A stretch of 11,854 bases of DNA. Source: Clostridia bacterium (lineage in GTDB: Bacteria > Bacillota > Clostridia > Christensenellales > Borkfalkiaceae). Below, piece by piece: positions 4,737 to 11,854 of the stretch (within the stretch, counting starts at the first letter, position 1; every line of letters starts with the position of its first letter). Location: positions 1 to 11,854 of the forward strand of contig JAJPXK010000182.1 in NCBI GenBank assembly GCA_021205485.1. Direction: 5' to 3'. Both the position numbers and the translations under genes were made by a program. The notes beneath the pieces were generated by a model. The model searched no databases. It was given only the letters and a program-made list of their open reading frames with translations, and was not told where the DNA came from.

Positions 4737-5996
4737 ATGAGGAATTTACCTTTTAGCGCCGGAAATTATTCCCGCGCGGTGTCTTTCGCCGCAGATATAG
4801 GCTGTAAACTTTTAAGCGTCGGCTCGCCCGTAAACAGCGTTGAAAGGGCGGTGTCAAGCGTATGCATAAAGTTCGGGGCGGCAAAGGCGTACGCCTTTTG
4901 CGTACCTGACGCGGCGGCCGTTTCGGCCACGTTCGAAGGCAGGGAGTATACCTCGTTAAAACGGGCATATTACGGGGGCAACGACCTTTTTATACAGGAA
5001 AAATGCACGCAAATCGTAAGCGATGTTCTATCTGGTACGCTCTCTTTGGAAGGGGCGGAAAGACGGCTCGCTTCGCTTGATAAAACAGCTTTGCCTTTAA
5101 AGATGCAGGCCTTTGGCGGCTTTCTCGCCTGCGGGGCGTTCGCGATATTTTTCGGCGGCAACGCCGCCGACGCAGTCATAGCCGCTATAGCGGGGCTTGC
5201 AACCTCGGTCGCGTCGGCCGTTCTTTCAAAACGTGGCGCGGGCGGCTGCGCCAGGGTGTTTTTGCTGTCTGCTTTAAGCGGACTTTCCGCGGTATCGCTC
5301 TGCGTCCTGTTTCAGCTTATAGGCTTAACGTGCCACGCCTCTATAGCCATAGTAGGCACGCTTATGACGCTCATTCCCGGGCTTACAGTGTGCAACGCCC
5401 TTTCGGATATAATTTCGGGCGAAATGTTTTCTGGCGTCTACCGCATATTCGGCGGCATCGCGCAGACGGTCTGCATAGTGGCGGGGTACGCCCTGGCCCT
5501 CGCGGTTTCGGGCGGAGTTTCCGCCTTTACCGTAGCGTCGCCGCGCGCGGATATATTGCATACGGCAATCTGTTATATAAGCGGGGCGGCGGGCGCCTCA
5601 GGCTTTTGCCTTACAATGAACGCCCGTGGCAAACGGCTTTTATGCGGCGTCGCGGCCGCGATAATAAGCTACACCGCCTATGTTTTAACGCGGGCTCTGG
5701 ATTTTTCGGAGTTTCTCTGCTATTTTGTCGCTGCGGCAGCGGCGTACGCCTCGGCGGAATTGCCTTCGCGGTTTGCAAAAATCCCGCAGCACATATTCGT
5801 AACCCCCGCGCTTATGCCTCTTTTGCCCGGCGCGAGCCTGTATTTTGCCGTCAACGCCATCGTCTGCGGCGATGCGGGCACGGCCATCGCCTGCGGAAAC
5901 GACGCTCTGGTTATATTTACGGCCATAGCTTCGGGGCTCGCGGCGGCTCAGATTGCCGCAAGAATTATATTGCCAAAAAAGCATTCGTTGCTTTAA
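4737..5996 (+). CDS. ThrE-family threonine/serine exporter, two-domain fusion
   Basis: A 419-residue integral membrane protein of the ThrE family, which exports threonine and serine (Corynebacterium ThrE) or, as the split pair YjjP/YjjB, is linked to succinate export in E. coli. The cytoplasmic N-terminus (about 10-120) carries the family pattern: AADIGCKLLSVGSPVNSVER (18-37) and AYAFCVPDAAAVSA. Membrane helices start near 120. The ThrE signature LIPGLTVCNALSDIISGEMFSGVYRI lies at about 212-237. A second, ThrE_2-like helical half begins near 272 and includes a second Leu-Leu-Pro-Gly-Ala motif (LLPGASLYF, about 363-371). Both halves are thus fused in one chain, slightly shorter than the C. glutamicum protein. 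The substrate cannot be read from the sequence. gltX starts 32 bp downstream with no terminator between, so the two are probably co-transcribed. Confidence 0.9.
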   Translation: MRNLPFSAGNYSRAVSFAADIGCKLLSVGSPVNSVERAVSSVCIKFGAAKAYAFCVPDAAAVSATFEGREYTSLKRAYYGGNDLFIQEKCTQIVSDVLSGTLSLEGAERRLASLDKTALPLKMQAFGGFLACGAFAIFFGGNAADAVIAAIAGLATSVASAVLSKRGAGGCARVFLLSALSGLSAVSLCVLFQLIGLTCHASIAIVGTLMTLIPGLTVCNALSDIISGEMFSGVYRIFGGIAQTVCIVAGYALALAVSGGVSAFTVASPRADILHTAICYISGAAGASGFCLTMNARGKRLLCGVAAAIISYTAYVLTRALDFSEFLCYFVAAAAAYASAELPSRFAKIPQHIFVTPALMPLLPGASLYFAVNAIVCGDAGTAIACGNDALVIFTAIASGLAAAQIAARIILPKKHSLL

Positions 5997-6028
5997 AATA
6001 AGAGAATATTTAAAAGGAAGTTATTATT

Positions 6029-7675
6029 ATGGATTTACAAAAACTTGCTTCGGCTCTCATTCCCGACGGCGACTTGCTGCCGCTTGACGAGTACGAAAAG
6101 ATGTATCCTCCCCGCAACCTTTCAAAGGGGGCGGAAGTAACCCGTCTTGCCCCTTCGCCTACGGGATTTATCCACCTCGGCAACCTCTACAGCGCTCTGG
6201 CGGACGAGCGTACGGCTCACACCACGGGCGGCATATTTTATCTCCGTATTGAGGACACCGACGAAAAACGCAAGGTGGACGGGGCGGTGGAGTCTGTAAT
6301 CCGTTCGCTTAAATACTTCGGCATAAACTTTGACGAAGGGGCGGAGATCGGGGGCGAAAACGCCTACGGCCCCTATTACCAGAGGCAGAGGGCTTCAATT
6401 TACAGGGCGTTCGCCAAAGATCTTATCGCCCGCGGGCTGGCGTACCCCTGCTTCTGCACCGAGGACGAGCTTAACGCCATCCGCGAAGAGCAGACCGCCC
6501 GCAAAGAGATTACGGGCTATTACGGCAAATACGCCCGCTGCCGCAACCTTTCCGAGGAGCAGATATACGCAAACCTCGCTTCGGGTAAGCCCTTTGTAAT
6601 AAGGCTTAAGTCGCAGGGCAGCGCAGAGAATAAATTTACCTTCCGCGACGCCATAAAGGGCGACATAACCGTCACCGAAAACGATCAGGATGTGGTAATT
6701 TTAAAGTCGGACGGCATACCAACTTACCACTTCGCTCACGCCATAGACGATCACTTTATGCGTACGACGCTTGTAATAAGGGGGGAAGAATGGCTTTCAA
6801 GCCTGCCTATCCACGTAGAGCTTTTCAAGGTGTTAGGCTTTGAACTTCCTAAGTACGGCCACACCTGCTCGCTTATGAAGACGGACAACGGTACAAAACG
6901 CAAGCTTTCAAAGCGGAAAGACCCCGAACTATCCCTCGATTACTACCGCGCCGAAGGGTACTACCCTAAGGCTGTAATCAAGTACCTTATGACTATTTTA
7001 AACTCCAATTTCGAGGAATGGTCGGCAAAAAACCCCGCGGCGGATTACACGCAGTTCAAATTCTCGGTAAGCAAAATGGGCAAAAGCGGAGCCCTTTTCG
7101 ATCTGGATAAATTAAACGACATTTCCCGCACCGAGCTTTCAAAACTTACCGAAGGGGAGATGTACGAATTTTTAAACGGCTGGACTGCCGAGTTCGGCAC
7201 AGACGCCGACAGAGAACACTTCAAAGACAGGGCTTATATAGAGAGCATTCTCGCCCTGATTATGGGCGTCGGCAGCAAAAAACGCCGCAAGGATATCGAA
7301 AGGGCGGGCCAGGGCGTACGCCTTATGGATTACTTCTTTGACGATACCTTCGCCCCCGGATATTCATTCCGCTTTGAAAAAGATGTTGTAAAGAGAATAT
7401 TAAATGGCTTTGCGGAAGTTTACGACGAAAATGACGACAATTCCGCATGGTTTAATAAGGTAAAGGCCGTGGCCGCCGATGCGGGCTTCGCCGCAGAAAC
7501 GTCAGAATACAAGGCCAACCCCTCGGCGTATAAGGGCAGCGTGGCCGACGCAGCCGAAATTTTAAGAATCGCCGTAACGGGCAGTTCCAATTCGCCCGAT
7601 TTATGCTCGATTATGAAAATTTTAGGTCAGGAACGTTCCTTAAAACGCCTTTCTGACGCAGGTAAAAGTTTATGA
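6029..7675 (+). CDS. gltX: Glutamate--tRNA ligase
   Basis: A 548-residue class I aminoacyl-tRNA synthetase that charges tRNA-Glu, and possibly tRNA-Gln if the cell uses the transamidation route. The catalytic core starts with RLAPSPTGFIHLGNLYSAL (39-57), where HLGN (49-52) is the HIGH motif. YLRIEDTD (71-78), PTYHFAHAIDDH (231-242) and LVIRGEEWLSS (248-258) are standard GluRS blocks, and KLSKR (292-296) is the KMSKS loop. A zinc-knuckle-like group, Cys141-x-Cys143 with Cys171, follows the first half of the core; the His expected two residues after the third Cys is Asn here. The helical anticodon-binding region fills 350-548. Residues 1-36 precede the usual start of the family and form a short extension. 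An AAAGGAAG site lies before the ATG. The gene's last codons overlap the next gene (ATGA). Confidence 0.95.
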   Translation: MDLQKLASALIPDGDLLPLDEYEKMYPPRNLSKGAEVTRLAPSPTGFIHLGNLYSALADERTAHTTGGIFYLRIEDTDEKRKVDGAVESVIRSLKYFGINFDEGAEIGGENAYGPYYQRQRASIYRAFAKDLIARGLAYPCFCTEDELNAIREEQTARKEITGYYGKYARCRNLSEEQIYANLASGKPFVIRLKSQGSAENKFTFRDAIKGDITVTENDQDVVILKSDGIPTYHFAHAIDDHFMRTTLVIRGEEWLSSLPIHVELFKVLGFELPKYGHTCSLMKTDNGTKRKLSKRKDPELSLDYYRAEGYYPKAVIKYLMTILNSNFEEWSAKNPAADYTQFKFSVSKMGKSGALFDLDKLNDISRTELSKLTEGEMYEFLNGWTAEFGTDADREHFKDRAYIESILALIMGVGSKKRRKDIERAGQGVRLMDYFFDDTFAPGYSFRFEKDVVKRILNGFAEVYDENDDNSAWFNKVKAVAADAGFAAETSEYKANPSAYKGSVADAAEILRIAVTGSSNSPDLCSIMKILGQERSLKRLSDAGKSL

Positions 7676-8568
7676 TAGCCGGAATGGAAGTTTCTACCTT
7701 TTTTCTGGTTATGGCGTTCCTCTTTTTCGTAGGCAGCGTCTTAGGCTGGTGCATAGAGGTTTTGTTCAGGCGTTTCTTTTCGGCTAAAAAGTGGATCAAC
7801 CCCGGCTTTTTGACGGGCCCGTACCTTCCTTTGTACGGCTTCGGGCTCACCTTTATGTTTTTGATTAGCATTATCCCCGTAGATACGGGCGCCGCGTGGG
7901 CCGACAAGCTCATTTTAATACTTATAACGGGCGTCGTCATGACCGTTATAGAGTACATAGCGGGGCTTATCTTCATAAAGGGCATGAAAATCAAACTCTG
8001 GGATTATACAAATCAGAAGGGCAACATACAGGGCATAATCTGCCCGCTGTTTTCTTTCCTCTGGACGGTAGTAGGGGCGATATACGTTCTGTTTTTAGAC
8101 GGCTTTGTAAAAAGCGGCGTAAGTTGGTTTGTAAGCCACATACCTTTCGCCTTCTTCGTAGGGGTATTTTTCGGCGTGTTTATCGTCGATTTGTGCCATT
8201 CGGTAAACCTCACCGCAAAAATTACAAAATTCGCCAAAACAAACAAAGTCGTCATCTCGTTCGAACGCTTTAAAGAGAGCATTAAAGACGGCATAGAAAG
8301 TTCCAAAGCCAAGGCCGCCGAATCTTTCCGCAAGGGGATGGAAAATGCCGAAGCCTCCTTCAGGAAGGGCGAAAAACAGGAAAAGCAGGAAAAATCAAGC
8401 TTTATTTTCGCCTTTAAGTCGCAAAAGAGCATACAAAATATGCTGGAAGAATATCTTGAGTGGACTGAAAATTTAAAGGAAAAGGTCTCGCTTAAACGCG
8501 GCAGAAATTCAAAAGAAGACGGGGCGGAGGACGATAAAACACAAAAAAATGACAGCGAAGTGAAATAG
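7672..8568 (+). CDS. CmpB-family (PF06541) membrane protein with a coiled-coil tail
   Basis: A 298-residue membrane protein of the family called 'putative ABC-transporter type IV' (ABC_trans_CmpB). Its hallmark blocks are clear: GWCIEVLFRRF (25-35) followed by GFLTGPYLPLYGFG (45-58), and EYIAGLIF (94-101) followed by LWDYTNQKGNIQGIICPLFSFLW (109-131). Five membrane segments lie near 8-28, 54-70, 79-102, 122-142 and 155-175. Residues 190-298 are a highly charged, Lys/Glu-rich cytoplasmic tail, probably coiled coil, with an imperfect repeat (ESFRKGMENA / ASFRKGEKQE). The family's molecular function is not established, despite its name. The ATG overlaps the gltX stop (ATGA), so translational coupling is likely; ATG at 7684 is an alternative start four codons in. 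Confidence 0.88.
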   Translation: MIAGMEVSTFFLVMAFLFFVGSVLGWCIEVLFRRFFSAKKWINPGFLTGPYLPLYGFGLTFMFLISIIPVDTGAAWADKLILILITGVVMTVIEYIAGLIFIKGMKIKLWDYTNQKGNIQGIICPLFSFLWTVVGAIYVLFLDGFVKSGVSWFVSHIPFAFFVGVFFGVFIVDLCHSVNLTAKITKFAKTNKVVISFERFKESIKDGIESSKAKAAESFRKGMENAEASFRKGEKQEKQEKSSFIFAFKSQKSIQNMLEEYLEWTENLKEKVSLKRGRNSKEDGAEDDKTQKNDSEVK

Positions 8569-8582
8569 TGTGATTTTTTTGT

Positions 8583-8603
8583 TAAACATAGTTTAGTTTT
8601 TTT
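8583..8603 (+). terminator. Possible weak terminator after the CmpB-family gene
   Basis: TAAAC (8583-8587) pairs with GTTTA (8591-8595) and is followed after one base by seven T. The stem is only 5 bp and AT-rich. It is the only terminator-like structure after this operon. Confidence 0.3.
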
Positions 8604-8629
8604 CAAAGTTAATTTTAAGTTTATATAAT
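8600..8629 (+). promoter_or_regulatory. Candidate promoter of the ABC transporter gene
   Basis: An exact TATAAT lies at 8624-8629. The best upstream partner is TTTTCA (8600-8605), four of six matches to TTGACA with an 18-bp spacer. The predicted mRNA has a leader of about 75 nt containing the hairpin GCGGCTAAAGCCGC (8670-8683) and an AAAGGAAAG ribosome site (8697-8705). Confidence 0.5.
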
Positions 8630-8669
8630 AGTTGTAATATGAAAAGGTAAAAGGTGATCGGATAATCAA

Positions 8670-8683
8670 GCGGCTAAAGCCGC
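8670..8683 (+). other. Small GC hairpin in the ABC transporter leader
   Basis: GCGGC TAAA GCCGC forms a 5-bp stem with a 4-nt loop, about 13 nt before the ribosome-binding site. It has no following T-run, so it is not a terminator. It could shield or stabilise the leader. Confidence 0.35.
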
Positions 8684-8709
8684 AATATAAATATTAAAGG
8701 AAAGATGTT

Positions 8710-11667
8710 ATGTTACAGTTAAAGGACATCAGAAAGGACTACTATGTAGCGGACACGACAGTGCAGGCGTTAAAGGGCGTAAGCCTGTCTTTCAGACGCA
8801 ACGAATTTGTGTCTGTGCTCGGGGCTTCGGGCTGCGGCAAGACTACGCTTTTAAACATTATAGGCGGCCTTGACCACTACACGTCGGGCGACCTTGTAAT
8901 AGAGGGAACGTCCACCAAAGACTACTCTGACGGCGACTGGGATACCTACCGCAACCACCGCATAGGCTTTGTGTTCCAGAACTACAATCTTATTTCTCAC
9001 CAGACGGTTTTAGGCAACGTAGAGCTTGCCCTTACCCTTTCGGGCGTATCTAAAAAGGAACGCCGCGAACGGGCGGAAGAAGCTTTAAAAAGGGTAGGCC
9101 TCGGCGAGGAAATTTACAAAAAGCCTAACCAGCTTTCGGGCGGGCAGATGCAGAGGGTCGCGATAGCCAGGGCCCTTGTAAACGAACCCGAAATTCTGCT
9201 CGCGGACGAGCCTACGGGCGCTTTGGACACAAAAACCAGCGTTCAGATAATGGATTTAATCAAAGAGATCGCCGGCGAACGCCTTGTAATTATGGTTACG
9301 CACAACCCCGATCTTGCAAAGCAGTACTCCACGCGTATCGTAGAGCTTAAAGACGGCGTTGTAATAGGCGACAGCAACCCCTATTCCCCTGAAGAGGAAG
9401 AGGCGGAAGTCGCCGACTTCAAGGCGGGCGGCGGGGCCAAAGTCTACGGCGAAAGCAAAACCATAGCGCTTACAGGTTCGGGCTTCGGAAATAAAGCCGG
9501 CAGCGTTCTTGTAGGCGGCAAACCCGCGAAAATTATCTATTGGTCGGATACGCGAGTAGACGTTATCCCTCCCGAAAACGTTTACGGCAGGCAGAATATA
9601 ACTTTAACCGACGCTGCAGGCAAGGTAAATAACGGCGTTTGCGACCTGCCCTATGCGGCGTCATATGCAAAGGCAGAAACAGGCGAAACTTCCTCCGCGG
9701 GCGCAAAACCTAAGTATAAAAAGAGGCAGTCGAGCATGTCTTACCGTACGGCTTTCGCTCTTTCGGGCAGGAACCTTCTCACCAAAAAGGGCCGTACGCT
9801 TATAACTTCCATCGCGGGCAGCATAGGCATAATAAGCGTCTGCCTTGTGCTCGCCCTTTCAAGCGGTTTTAACAACTACATAAAAACGACCGAGGAGGAT
9901 ATGCTTTCGTACTACCCCGTAACCATAAGCGAATCTTCTCTTGATTTAACAACCGTTATGTCAAGCTTTTCAGGAAGTACAACCAATGTAGAGCTTGACG
10001 AAATTGACGATAAAGTATACGTCAATTCCTTTTTAACGTCGCTCGCCAACGGCCTTACCGTAACCAACGACATTACGCAGGACGGCTTCCTTGAATATCT
10101 TGAAGATATGCCTGCGAAATATTACAACGCCATAAGTTACGACTACGGCGAAAATATATCTTCTAACCTCTTTACAAGCATAGATATTTCTCTTTCGTCG
10201 GTTGGTACATCGTACGACATTACTCAGTCGATGTCTCTCTCTGCGATAAAATCATACTATACCACGCTTTTAACCTCAAGCAACTCAGGTTATGAAGGCC
10301 TGGTAGGCTACGTTGATCTTTTCGGCGAGGTGGTAAACACAATGCCCGGCACATCGTCAAGGAATATTTCAAGCGAAACATTCGGCGACTATGTGTTAAG
10401 CCAGTACGACGAAGTCGCCGGCGAGTTTAAAACCGAAGGCGAGGAGGCTGTAAACCAGGTAATACTGGTAGTAGGTTCGGATAACGACGTAACCGATTTG
10501 ACCCTCGCGCAGCTCGGACTTCTTTCGCAGTCAGACTTTTTAAGTCTGTTCAGCACCGACGACACCGTCGCCTCTTTAGAAATGAGCGAAGTTCTCGGCA
10601 AAAAATATACGCTTTACTACAATAACGCTATTTATACCGAAAACGCAAGTTACGACGCGAGCAGCGAATCGGGCTACGCTTACGATTACGTCAACCAGTC
10701 TTCAACATTGCTCGGCCAGTCCTTAAGCGCCGCGGGTTTTGACACCTACGGCTGGAAAGACGGCCTTACCGCCTCTGACGACGAGGGCATAGAGCTTGAA
10801 ATCACCTGCGTTTTACGCCTTAAAGACGGGCTTTCTTACGGCTGCCTTTCCGACGGGCTGAACATTACCGAAAAGCTTATGGAAAATTATGTCGCCGCGT
10901 GCGAGAGCCAGACGGGCGGCATAGTGGATTATTTAAAATCCTTGCCCTCAAGCGATATTTCGCAATTTAAACGCGCAGCGTATACGCTTTCTGCCGATAT
11001 GGCGTCCTATACTTCGGCAAGCGAAGCGCTCCGCGCGGTAGGCGGAAACTCCACTCCTTATAACATATCGCTGTACGCCAAAGACTTTGATACCAAAGAA
11101 GATATGCTTGCATACCTCGACGCATGGAACGAAAAAGCCTCGGCCGCTCTGGAAGAATGGATAGCGAGCGGAAAAACTTCGCTCAGCTACACGGGCGCCA
11201 CAGAAATTAAGTATGCCGACACGGTAGGCACGTTAATGTCTATGGTGGATATGATATTGAATGCCATAACCTATGTTCTGGTGGCCTTTACGGCGATATC
11301 GCTTGTCGTCTCTACGGTAATGATAGGCGTAATAACCTACGTTTCGGTAGTGGAGCGAACAAAAGAGATAGGCATTTTGCGAAGCATCGGCGCCAGAAAG
11401 AAGGATATCAGGCACGTGTTCAACGCAGAAACGTTTATAATAGGTTTGATTTCGGGCCTTATAGGCGTAGGGGTGGCGTACCTGTTGCAGATAGTTATCA
11501 ACCTTATATTGACGCCGCTTACGGGAATTTCAGGCCTTGCGGCTCTGCCTGTATTGGATGCGGTAATTATGGTAATAATAAGCGTGGTTCTTACGTTTAT
11601 CTCGGGCACAATTCCCGCATCAGCCGCCGCCAAGAAAGACCCTGTCGTCTGCCTCCGTTCCGAGTAA
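8710..11667 (+). CDS. MacB/FtsX-type ABC transporter, ATPase-permease fusion with a TIG-like linker domain
   Basis: A 985-residue single-chain ABC protein. Residues 1-222 are the ATPase: Walker A GASGCGKT (38-45), Q-loop Gln90, signature LSGGQ (142-146), Walker B ILLADEP (162-168), H-loop His198. An acidic linker (about 225-240) leads to a beta-rich segment (about 246-312) resembling an IPT/TIG domain. A basic stretch precedes membrane helix 1 (about 362-385); an extracellular domain of about 460 residues follows (386-845); three more helices lie near 847-872, 905-930 and 948-972, with the FtsX-type cytoplasmic loop VVERTKEIGILRSIGARKKDI (880-900). This four-helix layout is that of MacB-like mechanotransmission ABC proteins, which drive work outside the membrane rather than classic transport; Gram-positive relatives handle antimicrobial peptides, lipids or cell-wall signals. 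The substrate is unknown and no sensor kinase is adjacent. The start is supported by AAAGGAAAG a few bases upstream. Confidence 0.92.
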   Translation: MLQLKDIRKDYYVADTTVQALKGVSLSFRRNEFVSVLGASGCGKTTLLNIIGGLDHYTSGDLVIEGTSTKDYSDGDWDTYRNHRIGFVFQNYNLISHQTVLGNVELALTLSGVSKKERRERAEEALKRVGLGEEIYKKPNQLSGGQMQRVAIARALVNEPEILLADEPTGALDTKTSVQIMDLIKEIAGERLVIMVTHNPDLAKQYSTRIVELKDGVVIGDSNPYSPEEEEAEVADFKAGGGAKVYGESKTIALTGSGFGNKAGSVLVGGKPAKIIYWSDTRVDVIPPENVYGRQNITLTDAAGKVNNGVCDLPYAASYAKAETGETSSAGAKPKYKKRQSSMSYRTAFALSGRNLLTKKGRTLITSIAGSIGIISVCLVLALSSGFNNYIKTTEEDMLSYYPVTISESSLDLTTVMSSFSGSTTNVELDEIDDKVYVNSFLTSLANGLTVTNDITQDGFLEYLEDMPAKYYNAISYDYGENISSNLFTSIDISLSSVGTSYDITQSMSLSAIKSYYTTLLTSSNSGYEGLVGYVDLFGEVVNTMPGTSSRNISSETFGDYVLSQYDEVAGEFKTEGEEAVNQVILVVGSDNDVTDLTLAQLGLLSQSDFLSLFSTDDTVASLEMSEVLGKKYTLYYNNAIYTENASYDASSESGYAYDYVNQSSTLLGQSLSAAGFDTYGWKDGLTASDDEGIELEITCVLRLKDGLSYGCLSDGLNITEKLMENYVAACESQTGGIVDYLKSLPSSDISQFKRAAYTLSADMASYTSASEALRAVGGNSTPYNISLYAKDFDTKEDMLAYLDAWNEKASAALEEWIASGKTSLSYTGATEIKYADTVGTLMSMVDMILNAITYVLVAFTAISLVVSTVMIGVITYVSVVERTKEIGILRSIGARKKDIRHVFNAETFIIGLISGLIGVGVAYLLQIVINLILTPLTGISGLAALPVLDAVIMVIISVVLTFISGTIPASAAAKKDPVVCLRSE
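9442..9663 (+). other. IPT/TIG-like domain encoded within the ABC fusion gene
   Basis: Residues 245-318 of the ABC protein. They read as an Ig-like IPT/TIG fold: ALTGSGFGNKAGSVLVGGKPA (253-273), then IIYWSDTRVDVIPP (275-288), then NITLTDAAGKVNNG (296-309). These match the family pattern of Thr-Gly-Ser-x-Phe-Gly, a Val-x-Val-Gly-Gly strand, a Trp-Ser-Asp-Thr-x-Ile turn and a final Val-Thr-x-Asn strand. By topology the segment lies in the cytoplasm between the ATPase and helix 1. Confidence 0.7.
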
Positions 11668-11679
11668 CAGGGAAAAGGG

Positions 11680-11737
11680 GAGCCTTAAACATCGCCAGAA
11701 GCCTTTTACGCCATTGCGCGGGGGCTTAAGCTCTTTT
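11680..11737 (+). terminator. Possible terminator of the ABC transporter gene
   Basis: GAGC-c-TTAA (11680-11688) pairs with TTAAGCTC (11726-11733), with one bulged C and a 37-nt loop that may itself fold (AAGCC 11699-11703 with GGCTT 11723-11727 as an alternative). TTTT follows at once. It starts 13 bp after the stop codon. The large loop makes this tentative. Confidence 0.35.
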
Positions 11738-11739
11738 AT

Positions 11740-11849
11740 TGTCATCCTGAGCGTAGCCCGTTAGGGCGAAGTCGAAGGATCCCCTCGATGAAATAAATAC
11801 GGTCGGTATGAGATTCTTCGATTACGCTTACGCTTCACTCAGAATGACA
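11740..11849. repeat. Inverted-repeat intergenic element (TGTCATyCTGAG...GAATGACA)
   Basis: The left arm (11740-11781) begins TGTCATCCTGAGCG and ends CGAAGGATC; the right arm (11812-11849) is its imperfect reverse complement, ending CACTCAGAATGACA. The arms pair over most of their length. The left arm also holds a small hairpin, GCCC GTTA GGGC (11756-11767). The core between the arms, about 30 bp, codes for nothing. I recognise TGTCAT(C/T)CTGAG..CGAAG(G/A)ATC as a widespread dispersed repeat in Clostridia and other gut bacteria. Copy number and mobility cannot be judged from one copy. Confidence 0.7.
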
Positions 11850-11854
11850 GAGTA

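Noticed and set aside
5330..6001. 223-codon open frame inside the exporter gene
   Set aside because: It is Arg/Gly-rich with no recognisable pattern and is fully covered by the clear ThrE-family frame; GC-rich codons keep the alternative frame open.
8013..8669. 218-codon minus-strand frame opposite the CmpB-family gene
   Set aside because: The translation is Ser/Phe/Leu-rich, as expected from the complement of a Lys/Glu-rich coding tail, and has no family features.
8710..11667. Naming the ABC protein macB or a macrolide or bacteriocin exporter
   Set aside because: The fold is MacB/FtsX-like, but the large extracellular domain differs, there is no outer membrane partner, and no resistance or two-component genes are adjacent. 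The substrate is not readable.
7672..11667. A transporter complex joining the CmpB-family protein and the ABC fusion
   Set aside because: The family name mentions ABC transport, but the ABC fusion has its own promoter and already contains ATPase and membrane domains. Adjacency alone is not enough.

Overview
The window reads as a stretch of chromosome from a gut-type Clostridia bacterium, probably an uncultured relative of Christensenellales or a nearby lineage. The evidence is mixed: moderately GC-rich coding DNA with AT-rich gaps; strong AGGAGG-type sites on some genes; Gram-positive families (DegV, HTH with a membrane tail, a large single-chain MacB-like ABC protein, a CmpB-family membrane protein); and two intergenic repeats I recognise as common in Clostridia. 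The lineage is inference. I see no phage, IS, CRISPR, tRNA or rRNA.

Layout. 1-269 is an AT-rich leader with no convincing gene. 270-1607 (+) is a lipid-anchored serpin, which meets a small membrane protein (1604-1858, -) tail to tail with overlapping stop codons. 1940-2692 (+) is a DeoC-fold protein that has lost the Schiff-base lysine. After a palindromic repeat and a 14-bp hairpin comes a DegV/FakB-like fatty-acid-binding protein (2858-3799, -). A divergent gap carrying five TCTAC/GTAGA half-sites leads to a membrane-tethered XRE regulator (4048-4650, +). A ThrE-type exporter (4737-5996), glutamyl-tRNA synthetase (6029-7675) and a CmpB-family membrane protein (7672-8568) form a likely operon. 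A separate promoter then leads to a 985-residue ABC ATPase-permease fusion (8710-11667). The window ends in an inverted-repeat element (11740-11849).

How the genes relate. Apart from the thrE-gltX-CmpB run, the genes look like single units with their own promoters, and I see no multi-gene defence or biosynthetic system. Surface and membrane functions dominate: protease inhibition, lipid handling, amino-acid export, peptide or lipid transport, membrane-bound regulation. The points most worth a second look are the catalytically altered DeoC paralogue, an IPT/TIG-like domain in the cytoplasmic linker of the ABC protein, the serpin's unusual hinge and long reactive loop, the phased half-site array, and several genes whose start codons lie 5-6 nt after a -10 box with no Shine-Dalgarno site, suggesting leaderless mRNAs.
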